DNA from: Caenorhabditis elegans
Taxonomy: Eukaryota > Nematoda > Chromadorea > Rhabditida > Rhabditidae
Length of the DNA: 64,000 nt
Assembly (NCBI RefSeq): GCF_000002985.6
Contig: NC_003279.8
Span: 6,386,001-6,450,000, forward strand
Direction of reading: 5' to 3'
The translations under genes and the position numbers were made by a program. The notes beneath the pieces were generated by a model. That model was not told where the DNA came from. It saw nothing but the letters and a program-made list of their open reading frames with translations, and made no database searches. Below, in pieces: positions 1 through 18,592 of the stretch. Each line of letters begins with the position of its first letter. Position 1 is the first letter of the stretch.

Positions 1-375
1 TTCATTTTTCTATTGCTCTTTTTTCGGTTCATCAGAACTTTCCACAATTCCTGTTCTGTAATTTTCTCTCCTCTCCTCCGTCTCTCTTTCTCTTTGTCTC
101 TTTCTCAAAATTCTCGGTTTTCGGTTGAAATTTCACTTTAAGTTATAACAGAAAACAATGATTTATAAATGAACGAGAATTTTAAAAAATGTTGTGAGTT
201 TCTGTGTGATTGGTTCACTTGAAAGTTGAAATGGGGTTCATATATAAATATACACAGTTACATTGGTTGTAGGAGAAACAAAACGTGGACAAAAAAGAGG
301 TACTGAAGCTTATAATAACCCGTTAATCGGTATTTTTCACAGGTATTTACATTATTAAAGATAATTATTCATAAA
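1..375. other. Downstream flank of the zinc-finger gene
   Basis: No open frame or RNA gene is visible. The part next to 376 is presumably the 3' UTR of the minus-strand zinc-finger gene. The first 120 bases are pyrimidine-rich. Confidence 0.4.
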
Positions 376-4939
<4,564 letters not shown>

Positions 4940-6694
4940 TTTTATCTGAAAATTCAATTATAATAGAAGTTTTTGTGATGATAGAACATAAAACAGCTAA
5001 ACATTTGAAAACATAACTGATAGCTGGTCTTCATTGCTGTAACCTGTGATTTCACAAGACTTTTATTCCTTTATTTTGCGGTTTTTTATTTTTTTTTTTT
5101 TGAGCTAATCTCAAAAATAATGTGATGTAAGAGATATAAAGATCAAGCACAGGAAACCATAAAGTAATAACTAAATCTGACGACTACCATGTATACTCGT
5201 AAATTGGCTCACTAATTTTTTATTTCAAAGAATTATCTTTTCTAAAAGATCAATTTAACATGAAAAATTCAACAATTTAGATGATTTCCGGAAAATTGAG
5301 CAATCACCGAGAAATCATAAAATATTATTTGCGTTGTGGAATCACAATAACCAAAAACACTTTCAGATATTCATCAAATTTCAGCCAAACTACCGAATAG
5401 AATAAATAATCTTGAGAACTTTACATTTATTTGAAATTTTTTGGTGTTTCCAAGCAATGTTAAAACTGAAATGTTATGTACTTAACATGAAATTTAGATT
5501 CATTCGAAGATTAGCCAAAGATCAATTATTTTGAGGTTTCTATCAGAAAAACGTTGAACAACAACTTCCATGCAATCACTTCCGTTTCCTAGAAATCTGT
5601 TTCAACCCTCTTTTTTCAAAATTCTACCGTAATCTATTTACTCGTAGACTAGTGATCATCATCATTCGTGGGCGCGATGGCAGGTGTCTACGCCCACCCA
5701 GAAAGAAGAAGAAATTGATAGGGAAGAAGCAGTTGGTGTAGTTTATGAACCTACATTTACACAACAACTTCTTTTTTATGCGAACACCTGAGATAGTGTG
5801 TTAGGGTTACGGTAGATTTTTTTTTCTTCTAGCTAAGATTATTGTATTTTCCAGAGGATAGGATAAAATAGTGAAACAGTGTCCAAATATAATGGTAAAA
5901 CTAAATTTAAAAAATGTTCAGTCAAAGTTTGGAATAAAATCGCTATGTTTACGAAAAATCCGGGCTGACGGTAGTCAGAAAGAGAGATTCATAGACTACG
6001 TTGATCCAGAAGCTCTTGTAATAATGTATGAACTTTGGTTTTTTAACAAAATATTTCAATCTTCAGATAATTTACAGACGATTTTTTCAGTAGATGTAGA
6101 TTTAATCTGCTTGAAAACTTTTTCATTTGCTGAATGCTGATTATTTTTTCAGTTTTAAGTTTTACAGAGGCCCCCTTATAATTTTCGGTTATTTTCTTTA
6201 TATCACACTGAACCTTCTTAAGTTTAATTCCATGTTTTTGTTTTCTCATGGTGATAAATTGCAAATTAATTTTTTTCAGATTAATTATATAATTGGAAAA
6301 AATCTATATAGTCCAGATTTAATAAACTCACCTAGAAAACAATATTGAAATACGGAAGATTTGCCAAAAATTGAATATGGAAAAATTGAATGTCTAGAAA
6401 TATAAACAAATAAATGTAGAGTCTTCACAAATCCACAGAAACTCGAATATTGGTCAGATTAACGACGAGATGCATTTTGTGAATATAGATCAGAGATGTA
6501 TCTAGAGATTGTAGTTGTTCGAATCTGAAAATAGATTTATTATAAATGATGAAGAAGTGATGATGATGATCCGATTCTTGGAAGAGATAAAAAGAGCAAA
6601 AATGAGAAAGGTTTCTTGAGCAGCAAAAGAAAATATATAAAGATAAAAAAAGATAAAAAGGTTGTTACAAGGCAATCAGAAAAGAGATTGTATA
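4940..6694. other. Intergenic region upstream of the zinc-finger gene
   Basis: No gene supported. It probably holds proximal promoter and 5' leader sequence of the zinc-finger gene. A locally GC-rich patch near 5665-5700 contains two GCCCAC/GTGGGC-type words facing each other. Confidence 0.4.
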
Positions 6695-7643
6695 CAGGGT
6701 GGGCCAAAAGTATGGTAACACGTTTGCAGCTCTATAACTTCACGCGTGGAGAGAGTTATTACATCAATTTGTACAAGTTTTGTTCTCTATAAAATACTGA
6801 CCGGATTAACGTTTTGAATTTTCAAAATATCCCCATCCGCATTGCTGCAGGCCTTCAGAACTTTTGAGATCACGATCTTTATGGCACGCAAGTCGGCATT
6901 CTGCAGAATTTCTACATTTTTCTCGAGGAATCCATCAAGTATCTTACAAGTTTTTATAGTTCAAAGAATGCTCTTGGTCTGGAGATTCTTTAAAAACAAA
7001 AATCCAAAAAATTTCTGTCGTGGTATTTCTGTCATGGACTGTGGCAGTATTTTAAGTCTTGAATGACTCAGTCGCCAGAAAGATGGATGTGAGCGGCGGC
7101 AGCAGTATGAAGAAAAATTTATTTTAGTACTTTTTGTCACGTTTTGACCTGACTTTTCAGAATTGTTAGAAAAAATTTAGCTCGGATGATTTTGTGGTTC
7201 GTTACGCCTTGTGAAACCAAAAAAAACTGAGTAAATTTCGCAAAGTTGAATTCATGAAACATTCAAAGGTTCTTGCTAGGCGCCAGTGTCGACACAGAAA
7301 ATTTTTATATGCTACAAAAACAATCAAAAACGCTTCTTCACTTCTTTAACTTTCAATTTAACATAAAAAATCATACATCTGAAAATTATTGGCGTGCATG
7401 GGAGGTGCGTTTGCGTGGGAAGTGCCGCGTGCCAAAACGCCGTTTTTTCGAAAGGGTTCGCCAAATTGCCGAGGTGATTAAAATCGCACCTTATTGGGAA
7501 ACATTACAAATTTTGGGTCAAATTGAAGGAAATTTATTCAGCTATCAGTATTCGATAGAAGAATGTACGTATGGCGTGGCAGTCGCGCAAAAAGATCATG
7601 TAAAAGAGCGCTCCATGTGTTACCATACTTTTGGCCCACCCTG
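6695..7643 (-). mobile_element. Decayed mariner-like DNA transposon, 949 bp
   Basis: The ends are perfect 28-bp terminal inverted repeats (6695-6722 and 7616-7643) beginning CAGGGTGGGCCAAAAGTATG. The element is flanked by TA on both sides (6693-6694 and 7644-7645), the target-site duplication of Tc1/mariner elements. At 949 bp it is shorter than an intact mariner (about 1.3 kb). Minus-strand transposase C-terminal remnants are annotated separately. No intact transposase frame exists, so it would need enzyme supplied in trans. The superfamily call is firm from the TIRs and TA; the exact family is not identified. Confidence 0.85.
6787..7040 (-). pseudogene. Transposase C-terminal remnant
   Basis: The minus strand reads a C-terminal stretch resembling mariner transposases. 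One segment resembles the FFLWGFLK region (KFFGFLFLKNLQTKSI), and the other the helical tail ending in an ADGG-like motif (KACSNADGDILK), then a stop at 6787-6789. An in-frame TGA at 6961-6963 separates the two parts, and no catalytic triad can be read upstream. Assignment is by resemblance only. Confidence 0.5.
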
Positions 7644-10600
7644 TAATCTTTGATCGACTGTAAGTATATCTTGAATACAGTCTCAAGAGTTCAGACTATT
7701 TTTAAAGAAAAATCTGAAAGCTTTAATCCTATGATAATCCATGAAGCATGTGAAAATTTAATTTAAAACATGGTGGACGTGAACAAATCTGGAAATACCC
7801 TGAACGAAATGAGTTTAAGAGTAATTTTAGTAGTGATATACAAATTGGCATTCAATTTGAACTTGTTCGTGGTAACATATCATGCAATCACAAACTTTTC
7901 ATCTTTTGAGAAAACTGACCAAGATATTATATTTGCAGTTTATTCTGTTACGGTACGTTACAGAAACATTTGACTATTATGCTTACTTTAACAAGTTATT
8001 GTTCAAAAATTTCAGAACATCATATGAAAGAGTTCTCGCTAAAAATTCCACTAGACCTTCACTTGTTAGGGAACATTTTCCGGTCAGTTAGAGTAAGTTC
8101 TAAAAACAAGACAATGATGTTAAAGAGGACAAAAAGTGAATAAACAGAAGGAATGAAAAACCCCGTTTACTGATTTATCCACTTCTTCTCTTCTTTTTAT
8201 CCTTTCATTTTTGGATGCCTGACTGCCCTCACCTTCACTTTATGCCCTCTTTTGCTCTTTCTCTCTTCTTCTCTTTCACTTTCAGAGGGCTCAACCTCAT
8301 CACTTATTCGCACGTCGATTAGTCACTTCTCTCTCTATCTTCTACTCTCTAAAAACGTTAGCATGTCGTCTGACAAATGAAGCTGGCAAAAAAGGAAGAA
8401 GCTCAAAAAAAGGCGAGGTGGTGAAAAGAGACAAAAATTGGGACAGGTTTGTAGAAGGGTGGGAAAAAGAGGAAAGGACTTGAATATTTGATGAGGAAAA
8501 GTGAGAAGGTGAAGGAAGGAAGTGTGAGCAACTATGTAGATATCCAAGTTTGATCTCTTCTCATGAGTTCAGAAATCAGCAAGAAGAAATTTCAATACAC
8601 TACTATTAAATGGGAACATCTCCCCAGATTGTTTTTGAATTGATATATACTTTGAAAGCCAGTGGTAGAGTAATGGAAATAATGGAATAAAGTAGAAGGC
8701 TCAATTTTTTAAATCTTTCTGATGCATTAAATTTCCACAGTAACCCTAAATTATTGAAAAACCAACGTTCAAAAATGTTTCAATTAAAAAGTTTAGTAAA
8801 AATGGGTATTCAGTTTAGCACGAATGGATAAGGAAATGGTAAGAAACTAAATTCTCAGGAAACCAAGTTCCTGAAACTAATCCAAACCAACACGAATAGC
8901 ATTAGCCTGAAAATGACATGATATCATAATCGTCACCAGGATGCACATTAGCGTGCTTCAAACCACTTATGAGAAAGTTTCAGGATACATTGGTATTGGG
9001 TGATGAAGTGAGAAATAAATGAAATGGAAATGTGACACTTGCATTACTTATTTGATCAAAAACTAAAACGTTTAATATTCAGAGTTGCAGAAAGAATTTT
9101 TGGCTATTTGCAAATACTGCTCACTGAGAAGGTATAATTAATCATTTAAAAATCTAGAAATTCTTTGTTGGTCCTCCGTTGGAATTTTTTTGATAAACTC
9201 ACGATGAAAGGGGTGGTTTTTGTTCCGGAAACTAAACAAACGAGAATATTTATCTGAAATTCGATGCTTTCTCCCTGAGTCTATGCAAACCGCATTTTCA
9301 TTTCCCCCCATTTTTTGAATCAAATATTGTTTCCCAAATCCACGTCACCAATTCAACCAGGAAGCAGATTTTTGTAACTTGTAGTAATACATGAAAAGTA
9401 CAAAAAGACAACAAAAAGGACAGTTCTATTTATAGGACTTCCTTTCTTTTTGATCTTTTCACAAGAGTCACAAGATGCTCTTTTTCTCTTTTGAGGTGAT
9501 GATTGAGCAAATAAAATCCGACCGCCGAACCGTTTCAAATGATGATGAGGATAGTAGTAAAATGAATAGAAATGAAAAAAGAAATACAAATCAAAAGAAG
9601 TGCTCGATTGAGTCATTGTGATTTGTAGTGGGAACATGGTTCGTTGAAGTTAACAAGGAAATGAGAAAAATTGGAATTATGTTTTCAACAAACAGCGAAC
9701 AAAATGTACGTATAACCGCGTGGTAAATTTCCCATATCCCTCTAGACTCATATCTGAGCCAATTGAGTTTTTTTTTCAAAAATGTTTCTAGACTCGATTC
9801 CTAAAGAACATTTTAAGTTGTAGGTGTTTCTCCGACAGATCGAATCTGCAGTTTTCCGTTTTCAAGCCACTTTTTACAAAAACCCTACAAAACATTTATA
9901 TCAGACTCTGGAGTGTGAAGCACACAAGCGATTGAGGAGCTCAGGTTCGGGATTCAAGATCACAAAAAGGGAGGATCTATATTACAAAAAGAATGCTTTC
10001 ATTTTATCCCCAGTTTCCAATTTTAGACATATGAAATTATTAATTGTTCGATCTGTTTTTTTTTGAGAATTGCAAAAACACTCTGAAAAAATTTCGGATT
10101 AAAATTTAAGTTTTTAAGATTTGAGCCTTGTCGCTTAAAACTTCGCAGCATAAATTCAGATCTTGAGTGACACCTTTCAAGGCATGGCCGCTGCCAACTC
10201 GAAATTTCATTTTGTGATAGAGATGCAGTACTAATATACGGTATTGAAGTTTGGGTATTAGGCATTCCGATTTATGCATATCTGAAGTATGAACTAATTT
10301 ACAAAAAAGGAAACGTATTCAAAAAAAAACAAAAAAAAACACTACAAAAAAAAGAAAAGAGAGGGCAATTTAAATAAGTAGTCAGTATTCAAAGTGTCGA
10401 GAAATTCAGTTAATGTCAAACTAACTTCATTACAACAACCCCAATACACTTTTCAAAATGGGTGTCAGTGAATTTCGAAATCATCGAAAGGAGTTAAAAC
10501 ACTCCATCAAATTACAGTAGCTACGTGTCTTAAAACTTCGTTATTTTTGAGAAGCTATCATGATTCAACGAAACCTATGTTTCCAAATCATGTAAAAGTC

Positions 10601-13600
10601 AATATTGATAATTATTTGTCTCATAAAGTTTGTTCTTATTGAAACGGAGGTTTTATCAATTTTATGAAATTAAGTTCATTTTACGAAATAAAACTGTCAT
10701 TTGTTCCGTGGATACCGTATTTCTCTGTGTTGCACTGAGTGGATAACTGTATTTTGATACAAGCTTGGTTCATTTTTAATGATTAACAACTTAACCGATG
10801 AAATAATAATTGAGTTTTTAAAGTTTACTCTCGTATTATTACAGTAAATGACCAAATATCATAATCAAACACTCCAAAAATTATATTTTCCAAATTTTCG
10901 AAAACCCTGGACTTTTGTGTTATTTAGAGAAGTTTCTGCATGTTACAATGTTCAAATACAAATTTCCTACAATGTTCAAATACAATTGAGTAAAATCATA
11001 ATGAGGATATATTGTATCCCGATATGAAACTCGTAGAAAAACTTTTTTCTCTTGATGAACTCCAAAATTGTTGAAATGTTTTTACTTAAATATTTTGAAT
11101 GTCGCTACATTCAAAATCTGCAGTAATTCTAAAGTACCACTAGGCTAATCCAGTTTAAAAAAATCAGAATATTCAAATCTTTAGGGAGTTAAAATTACTT
11201 AGGCAATAGTATACAGCGGGTACTGTAACAAGATTTTAAACAATTCTACAAACTTTAAAAATGATAGGCGATATGTATGAAATTGAAGAATTATCGAATT
11301 ACGGTAACAATTACTATGACTAAATAATAATAAAAATTGTATTAAATTTCAAAAAAAAAGTTTCACATAAAAATGAACCTGGGATCTAGAAGTCATATGA
11401 ACGTTTGTTAAAATTTTGAGTTAGGGTGCCAACTTCAATAATCTCTCAAAAATAGAACGTTGATTTAAACAAAAAAAGTTTTCACTTCAAACATCAGTCT
11501 CACTATAATCCGTTTTAAAGCACTTGCGTATCAATTCAATTTAAAAGATATTATGGAACAAGCAAAGAAATCGGAAAATGAATCATTTTTCCCATATCTT
11601 GAATTGTTGCCTGGAACTCAAGAATAATAGATGAATGTCAGATGGGAAATCAGAAAACACAAAAGATTCAGCAGAAAGTTCAAAACACAATGTATTTAGA
11701 TTTTTCACGACTCTAAGAATATCTCGAAGCGTGAATTTCTCATGAAATTCGAAGTGCGAAATTTGAAAGATTAGTATTTCAAAAAAAAAATTCAACTAAG
11801 TGGACACATCATCTTTTTTTTTGAAAATTTAAAGTGAAAAAATGTTTAGAAAAAACACCCACTTCAATTTTAGAAGACTAATTCTTAAATATTTTAGAAA
11901 AATCTAACAGGAATCCGTAAATAAAATATTTTCAAACATAAAATGCAGGGTGGCACATGTAATTTTTTGAATAAAAGCTGTGGGTTTATTAAAGTGCAAA
12001 ATTTAAAAAAAACTCAAAATATAAATTTCAAAAGGCATTTGGTCATGCGCTTATGGCTCCATTTAACAAAAAGCCAAAACTTTTTGACCACTCAAAAAAA
12101 GGAAAAAAAATGTTGAAAAGGGGGCGGAGAGGGAGAGGAAAAGGAGCCCGAAGAGAAAAAGAGCAGGGCGCGAAAAGGTGTTGCTCTTTTTTCTGTTTTT
12201 TTTTGCTCTGGTACTCCGTGTCCCTTCGGAGCTCGTCGCCGCCGCCGGGGGAGCACACAAACGGACAGCGGGGCGGGTTGAGCAAAAAATGGAAGATGAA
12301 AAGAGATCGAGAGACGCAGACAAAAAGAAACCGCTCCAGAAAAGGAAAAAAACGATGGTGGTTGATGAGGTGAGAAGAGCTGAAAATGAGGATATTTTTG
12401 AGAAGAAAGAGGAGGAGAATGAGATGTGTTTGTTTTTGGGAGAAAGAAAAATAGAAGAAGCAAGAAAATGATGATGTCATCGAGCACATTTCAGAATGAG
12501 AATGAGCAAAAATTAGTTACAGGATTAAAACGACAAAATAACACTAAAACGAGGCTACTTTAAGAAAAAACAGAGGTTTTTACAGTTACTATTCATTGAA
12601 GGATTAATTTATTATTTGAGATGTTGAGCACGATCACTGAGGAATGCAGAAATATTACTCATTGGAATCACACACTCTACCAGTTCAAGGCATGAACTTA
12701 ATCCCGCCTGTTAATTCGAATCGCGGGCATTGCGGTGCATTTCTAATATTACTCTAATTTCTCAGGACAAATGTTACTCCTCCGGCATTCCAAAACGAAA
12801 AAACTAAAAATGCTCACTTTTAGGAAATTCACTCGTCTCTTGAAGGCCAACTTTTTCGTGTTTTCACAAAACAGTTGCACAAATCCAGTCAAAGTATGAA
12901 CGAACTCTTGCCAATTCATTACTCAAAAAAATGTTTGCAACTGTTTAAAATTCGGGTCAGACATTGGAAACAGTTTGTTCAGAGCAAATGTATTTGTGCC
13001 AAAGTTGGGCAATTAGTTAGATTTCGGCTACAGAGTAGCTTACTGGATCTAACGTACTCTATTTATTATCCGGCAATGTACCATCAATGATCGTCGTTGC
13101 GATTCTTGCCGTTTGAACCCTAGAAAGCGTGGCTAATTTTATATTATAAATATGTGACGTCACGTGTATTTTCTACTGGCGTTCTATAGTAAAAGTCGTG
13201 CGATGTCACATTTTTTAAGTTTTAATCGTTCAATACGCTTATGGAAGCTCGTTTCACTGAAGTCCAAAATTCGAAAAATTGAGATATCAGATTTGAAAAA
13301 CTTTCTAAAAAACGTATTTTTTGAGAACTAATTTCAAAAGTGATCAAGATGAAAAACTCTAATGAATAATGGTCAATCTAGCAGAAAGAAAAGTAAAAGG
13401 CTTCCTCCCACTTTTCAAATGTTTTTAAAAAAGACAAATCGAAGACCTTTAACATTTTGAATATTTTATATATTTTCAGAATGGAATGGTGAGACGATTT
13501 TTGATAAACAAAATTAAATCATTTTGTTAAAGTTTTCATATATTTTTTTGAAAGATGAGTTTTTTGTAAAGAACATTTTAAATTTCAAATTTTTAGAAGT

Positions 13601-16600
13601 GAAATTTGTTAGGGTTCCACAAAAAAATTGAAAAAAAGCATGCTTAACTTTCAGAATTAACGTGTTTGCTGTGAAAAAATTTTTGCAAACATTAATCTTT
13701 TAATTCCTAAAGCTGGTGCGATTCCAATTTCGACAAATAAAAGTTTGATACTTTTCGCATAAATAGATCAAAATAACAAGTTCAAACTGTCAATATTTCA
13801 TAACTTTGTCTGAAAAATCATTAATTTAAATGTGCGTACATATTATTATTATTTACTCGTTTTTATCCAAGAAAATTTCAGACAAAAACTTTTGAGATAT
13901 CTATTCACCTGTTTATGTTCTGGGAATTTTATTCGACAGGTGAATGAAACTGAATGACCAGTGACGCTGAAAATATGTACCGGCTGCTTAAATGTGGAGT
14001 CTCGCCATCTATTTCTGTGGTAGTGGTATGGAAAAAATTCAAACTTTTTACAAACAAAAAGTAGCAACCACTGAAATTTCTAAAAATTATAAAAGTTTTT
14101 CGAGTGGTTTATCTAGATATATTTGGTTCTCCTCACTCATATTAAAAGATTTTATACAAATTTAGAACGTAGACAATATTGAAATAGAGCAACTTTAGAA
14201 TCTTCTGTTATCGTTTCCAGCTACAGAATCACAAATTAATAAAAATAATTGGAGCAGCGAGGTTTCTAAAGAATTTCAGAAAAATTGAATAGACTCAGAA
14301 TCTGGAATTCAAAAACAGGAAACATGTAATGAGACGTCACGAGCAAAATAAAAATTTTACCAACTGATGAAATCATGATTTTATTTTAGGGAAAGAAATA
14401 TTCGACATTTTCAATATTGTGTCTCGGTGAATCTCTTTTTTGAGAATTTTGACTTTGATTTTTTGAATTTTGAATTTTTAATTTGAATTTTGAGAATATA
14501 ATATTGATGAAGTTAGGATACTGTAGCATTAAAAATTTAGAATGGAGCGTCTTCAGTTAAGAAAGAGAAAGGGGGAATATTTGAAAGTTTCGAGTCGGAA
14601 GATTTTGTGAGATCACGTTGACAGTCTAAGTTAAGTGTGCAAATGTAGAGAAAATAGGATTCAATTTCATCAATTTAATCTCATTGGTATTAAGTATGTG
14701 ATCTTACGGAAGAAAGTGCAGTGTTTCCGAAGATTTGTGACTTCATTCCCTGTCATTAATTCTCGATATTTTTTTTGTTTTTTTTTCTGAGGTACATCTA
14801 AAATTTAGACTATTTTTGGCATTTCAAAGCAAAATCCTCATACCCCTCTACTTTCACACATTTATCGTGTCACAATTCAAAATGTTGTGTCTTCTGACAT
14901 GCATCTGCTTTTTCCAAGTGTTTCCCCGAAAAGCACAAAAGATTTCCACTTGGCCTGTTCAAAAACCGTACAAAAATGTGTCTTTTCAAGAAAAAAGTAC
15001 ACGTCATAAAAAGGTCATGGTTTTTGGCGGGAAAGACGATGGAAAAGTGCAAATAACGAATTGAGTCGCCCGTATAAATAATTTTGTTCACAGAATCAGG
15101 TGGTCTCCCGAAGAGAGACAATAGATCATGTTCGAGCTATTTTTTGGAAGCATAGAACTGTCTTTTTATGCTCTTTTGAGGTTTGAAAAATAGTTGAAAA
15201 GGAACAGATGGATGAAAGAAGAAGAACAAATAAACGATCAGGTGGGGGTTCGTGGATATTTCGAGGAAATCTTGAGAAAGAAACGAAAGCTCTTTTCAGC
15301 TGAGATCGAAAATGAACCGCCTGTTCGGGGTCATGTGTAGATGTGAGGTCTGGAAAGAAACAAAGTACAGATTGAGGCTACTTTGTCTTAAAAGATAGAA
15401 CTTCAGACTCCTAGGTATCTTGCCCCTTTCGCCTCCCCACCTCTACCCTGCTTTTGTCTACGGATATACATTGATTTTTCTGGAATTTTCTTTGAGCTAT
15501 AAATTGAAAAGTCAAAAGCAAACCCTCAAATATCGGTCAGAAATTGCAAATCAAACTATAGATACAAATGCAACACCAAGCTCAAAATACAGAGAAAAAA
15601 CTTGAGGGAGTATTTCGTTTCAATTGAATCATGACAGTAGTCACAGGATAAACGAGAAAGCCAAGTGAGAAGAGCACGCAGAGAAAAATAGAAAAACGAC
15701 AGTTTGCACACACACACATAGAAACTGAAAAAAGAAGGGTGGATGATATGGTCAACAAATACCAACTAGACTCTTTCGTTCCTCGTCTGGCTGGGGGTTT
15801 TTTGGGAGAGAGTTCCCCCAATTCAATGAGTGAAGAATGTTGAAAAATGGTTTGAGTGCGAGAGGGAGTGAACGAAACTACAAATAAACAATACAGCTCT
15901 GAACTATATTTAGAGTGACCGTTAAATTTTTTTTAAATATTAATGAAGACTACAATATTGCTAATTTTGGTTTAAATGTCGATTTGGTCCTGAATCCGTG
16001 TCGAGGGTCATCTTATGATGACTTTAAATTTTGTCCGACTGTTGCAAAGGTTTTCTGAAAACTGTTGAAGTTTGAATAATGTGAGAAACCTTCCAAACGA
16101 TGCTGTGAAATCTAGAAAAGGAGAATTCTGTTTTTCCTGATGCTGGTTATTTCCCTTTTATACAAAGTCTAAAGTTATCGACCCTTCTAGTCTGTTTCTT
16201 CATTGTACATAGTGCTCAAAATTTTGAGATTCACAGAATGAACACGACAAGAAGAAATCTAATCATCAGATGTAGTTAGTCAAAATTTATTTTTTTATTC
16301 AAAGTTTACTGTAAAAAGTGGCATTTGCTCCTATCGTAATTCACCTATCGTAATCTACAAATTTCATATTTGAAATATCTTTTGACTAGAAAAGCTCAAA
16401 TTATTTTAAAGTTTGGCAATTTGCCAAAACTTTGACTGAAAGTTTTCAAACATGTATATTTGGTTATGTGTTTGAGTACAGTAATCCTGGATACTGTATT
16501 TCCTGGACCTTCACACTGCGACCCCTCTATTCATTTTGCAGATGACACTTTTTTCCAAATAACAATCAAATGATAACAAAACAAAAACAAAGAGAAAAAA

Positions 16601-18592
16601 AAAGTAGAATCTTATTCACATCTTCCATTGCTTCTTCCTTTCTTTTCTATCTCTGGCGCCGCTCATCCACCCTCGCAAACTTTGGAACACTATCTGTTTC
16701 TCTCAATTTCATTAACTATTTCGTACTTTTGTCGAGATTTCCGGCGCCTGAAGAGCCAATGAATGAAAGGGAGCCTCTAGTGAAAACAACAGATGAGGGC
16801 GGAAAAGATAGGAAGAATGGTTTGTGATCAGTTGAAGATTTTGAGAGAGAAACGAACAAGTTTGAAGCAATAAGTGATCAGATGAGTCAATCAATGGAAA
16901 GTTAAATATCAAAAACTATGATGAAACTCTTTTTTTTTAACAAAAAAGAAATTTAAAAACTCTTTAGAAGAAGTTTTTACATAAAAAAACAAAGGCGAAG
17001 ACAGCAAGAATAAGGAAAAACTTCATTTGAAAATAAACATATTCAGAAAACAAACTCTCTAATTTTAATATTCTACCAAAGGTTTTTGTTGATTATTTTT
17101 CAATAATACACTTTCACTTACTAGTTGGAATTATTGTTTTTTGGCTCTATTAAAAACATTTTGTTGAAAATCCACCAAATCTTTGTAACCCTAGCAATCG
17201 TAAACAAAAAATGTCTGAAAAGTTGTATTGCAGCCATACTACGAGAAGAATGACGGAAACAATCCACAAACCAGATAGGTTATTCCATTTGAATTTCCAT
17301 ATAATTTTCTTATTCCGAGCAGTAGAACCTATTCATTTCACAATTTTTAAAAAGTAAATTGAAATTTCAGTACATCAATGTTTTACTGAAAGTATACAAG
17401 GAGAGGTTCTCTTTATTTTTGTATATCCTCTGAAAACGAAAATCAATGCTACAAAAATATGCCATCCTGTTCAATAATTTTAATAAATACAATTCGAGAA
17501 AAACACGATAATTCAATTTATTATTGGTCGTTTTGCGATTTTTTTTTGACATTTCACAAATACTACGGTAGTTCTACATATTTCCGACATAAATATAAAA
17601 TATAGTCAGTGGGGGCTTTGCCTAACAAGCCAAGTATTTCAGCTGACAATTAGATTTTTGAATGAAAACTATGCCATTTGATAGTGTTTTCACTGTCGGC
17701 GATTTTTTTACAAATTTGAAAGTGTTTATACTGAAATCTTTTGCAGACAAGTTCATGAAATTTGTCATGTAACACGAATCTTTTGCACATAATTCGCAGG
17801 TTTCCAGATCACTTGTGGTATTTCATTTATGATATGCGATGACGCCATAAATACCCTTGTACTTCATTCATTCTCCGCAATTCACAAATCGGATACAATC
17901 CCTCTCACACAAGCGGGTCATTTTCTTATTTCTCTCGATCCTCCACTTAATCTCAATACAATCGGAACATCTCTTCTCTGGATATCTAGGGCAACACGGA
18001 CAATTGGGAAAAGGAAAGGAACGAGAATGCGTTTCGGGCAACAGACACACCATTCGTCTTTCACTTTGATCCATATATTTCCTTATCGATTTTTTTGAAG
18101 TGGTATTCAATTTTTTTTAATGTTTTTCTACTGATTAGTGAATTTTTAAGTTCAACACACTTGCGAAAGCCAGCTCAATAAGTCGAAAATATTAATGAGA
18201 TTTTCATCCAAGTTTTGATAAGTGCTTTCTATTTCACAAGAAAACCAAATTATAATGTTTTTTATTGATTTCTATATAACATGTGATCTTTTGTAATTAC
18301 AAACCAGTAACTTCAAGCTCAAATTTGTAAAAATCTTGTATTGCCTGCCATATTAATATGTAGAAAAAATACGGTAACTTCTCCGCTTTTCATTAGGTAC
18401 ATTTAAGGTCAATTTAAACATTTTATAATCATCTCACAATCAGTTTGGAACACTTAAACCCAATGGGAATTTTTCTGAGTTAAACATTTCCACTCAAAGA
18501 TTAGAATAAATGTTTCAAGCCCTTATTCTGACGAAGCGTTCCACATATTTCTTTTTTTTGAAATTTGATTTCTATAACATTTACAGTAAATC
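7644..18592. other. Gene-poor intergenic region, about 10.9 kb
   Basis: No exon chain with coherent phase was found on either strand. It contains several CT/GA-rich stretches (about 8160-8540, 9350-9620, 12040-12480, 15400-15850, 16560-16870), which are typical of C. elegans regulatory sequence. A direct repeat of about 18 bp occurs at 10940-10995. It separates the divergently transcribed zinc-finger gene (-) and four-pass membrane gene (+), so it may hold enhancers for either. Confidence 0.5.
12040..12480. promoter_or_regulatory. Candidate promoter or enhancer block
   Basis: A strand-asymmetric purine-rich block with an unusually GC-rich core (12225-12290) inside AT-rich DNA. It includes the word GAGACGCAGA at 12311-12320, which also appears near other likely start sites in this window. 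Open frames on both strands follow from low composition complexity and are not genes. Role is inferred from composition and motif only. Confidence 0.35.

Noticed and set aside
5871..6140. Plus-strand open frame upstream of the zinc-finger gene
   Set aside because: The first 50 codons look moderately protein-like, but there is no convincing splice partner, the tail is low-complexity and no family was recognised. Too weak to call.
7273..7653. Plus-strand 126-codon frame inside the mariner-like element
   Set aside because: It runs through the terminal inverted repeat and shows no transposase motif. The transposase remnant is on the other strand.
12043..12489. Long open frames on both strands
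   Set aside because: They overlap in several frames at once and translate to Lys/Arg/Glu or Ser/Phe/Pro low-complexity strings. They follow from purine-rich composition.
12660..13130. Possible tRNA-like T-loop words
   Set aside because: Isolated GTTCAA/GTTCGAA-like words occur, but no cloverleaf with paired acceptor stem could be built here or elsewhere by eye.
14816..15121. Opposed open frames on both strands of about 80 codons
   Set aside because: Each shadows the other and neither joins a plausible exon.
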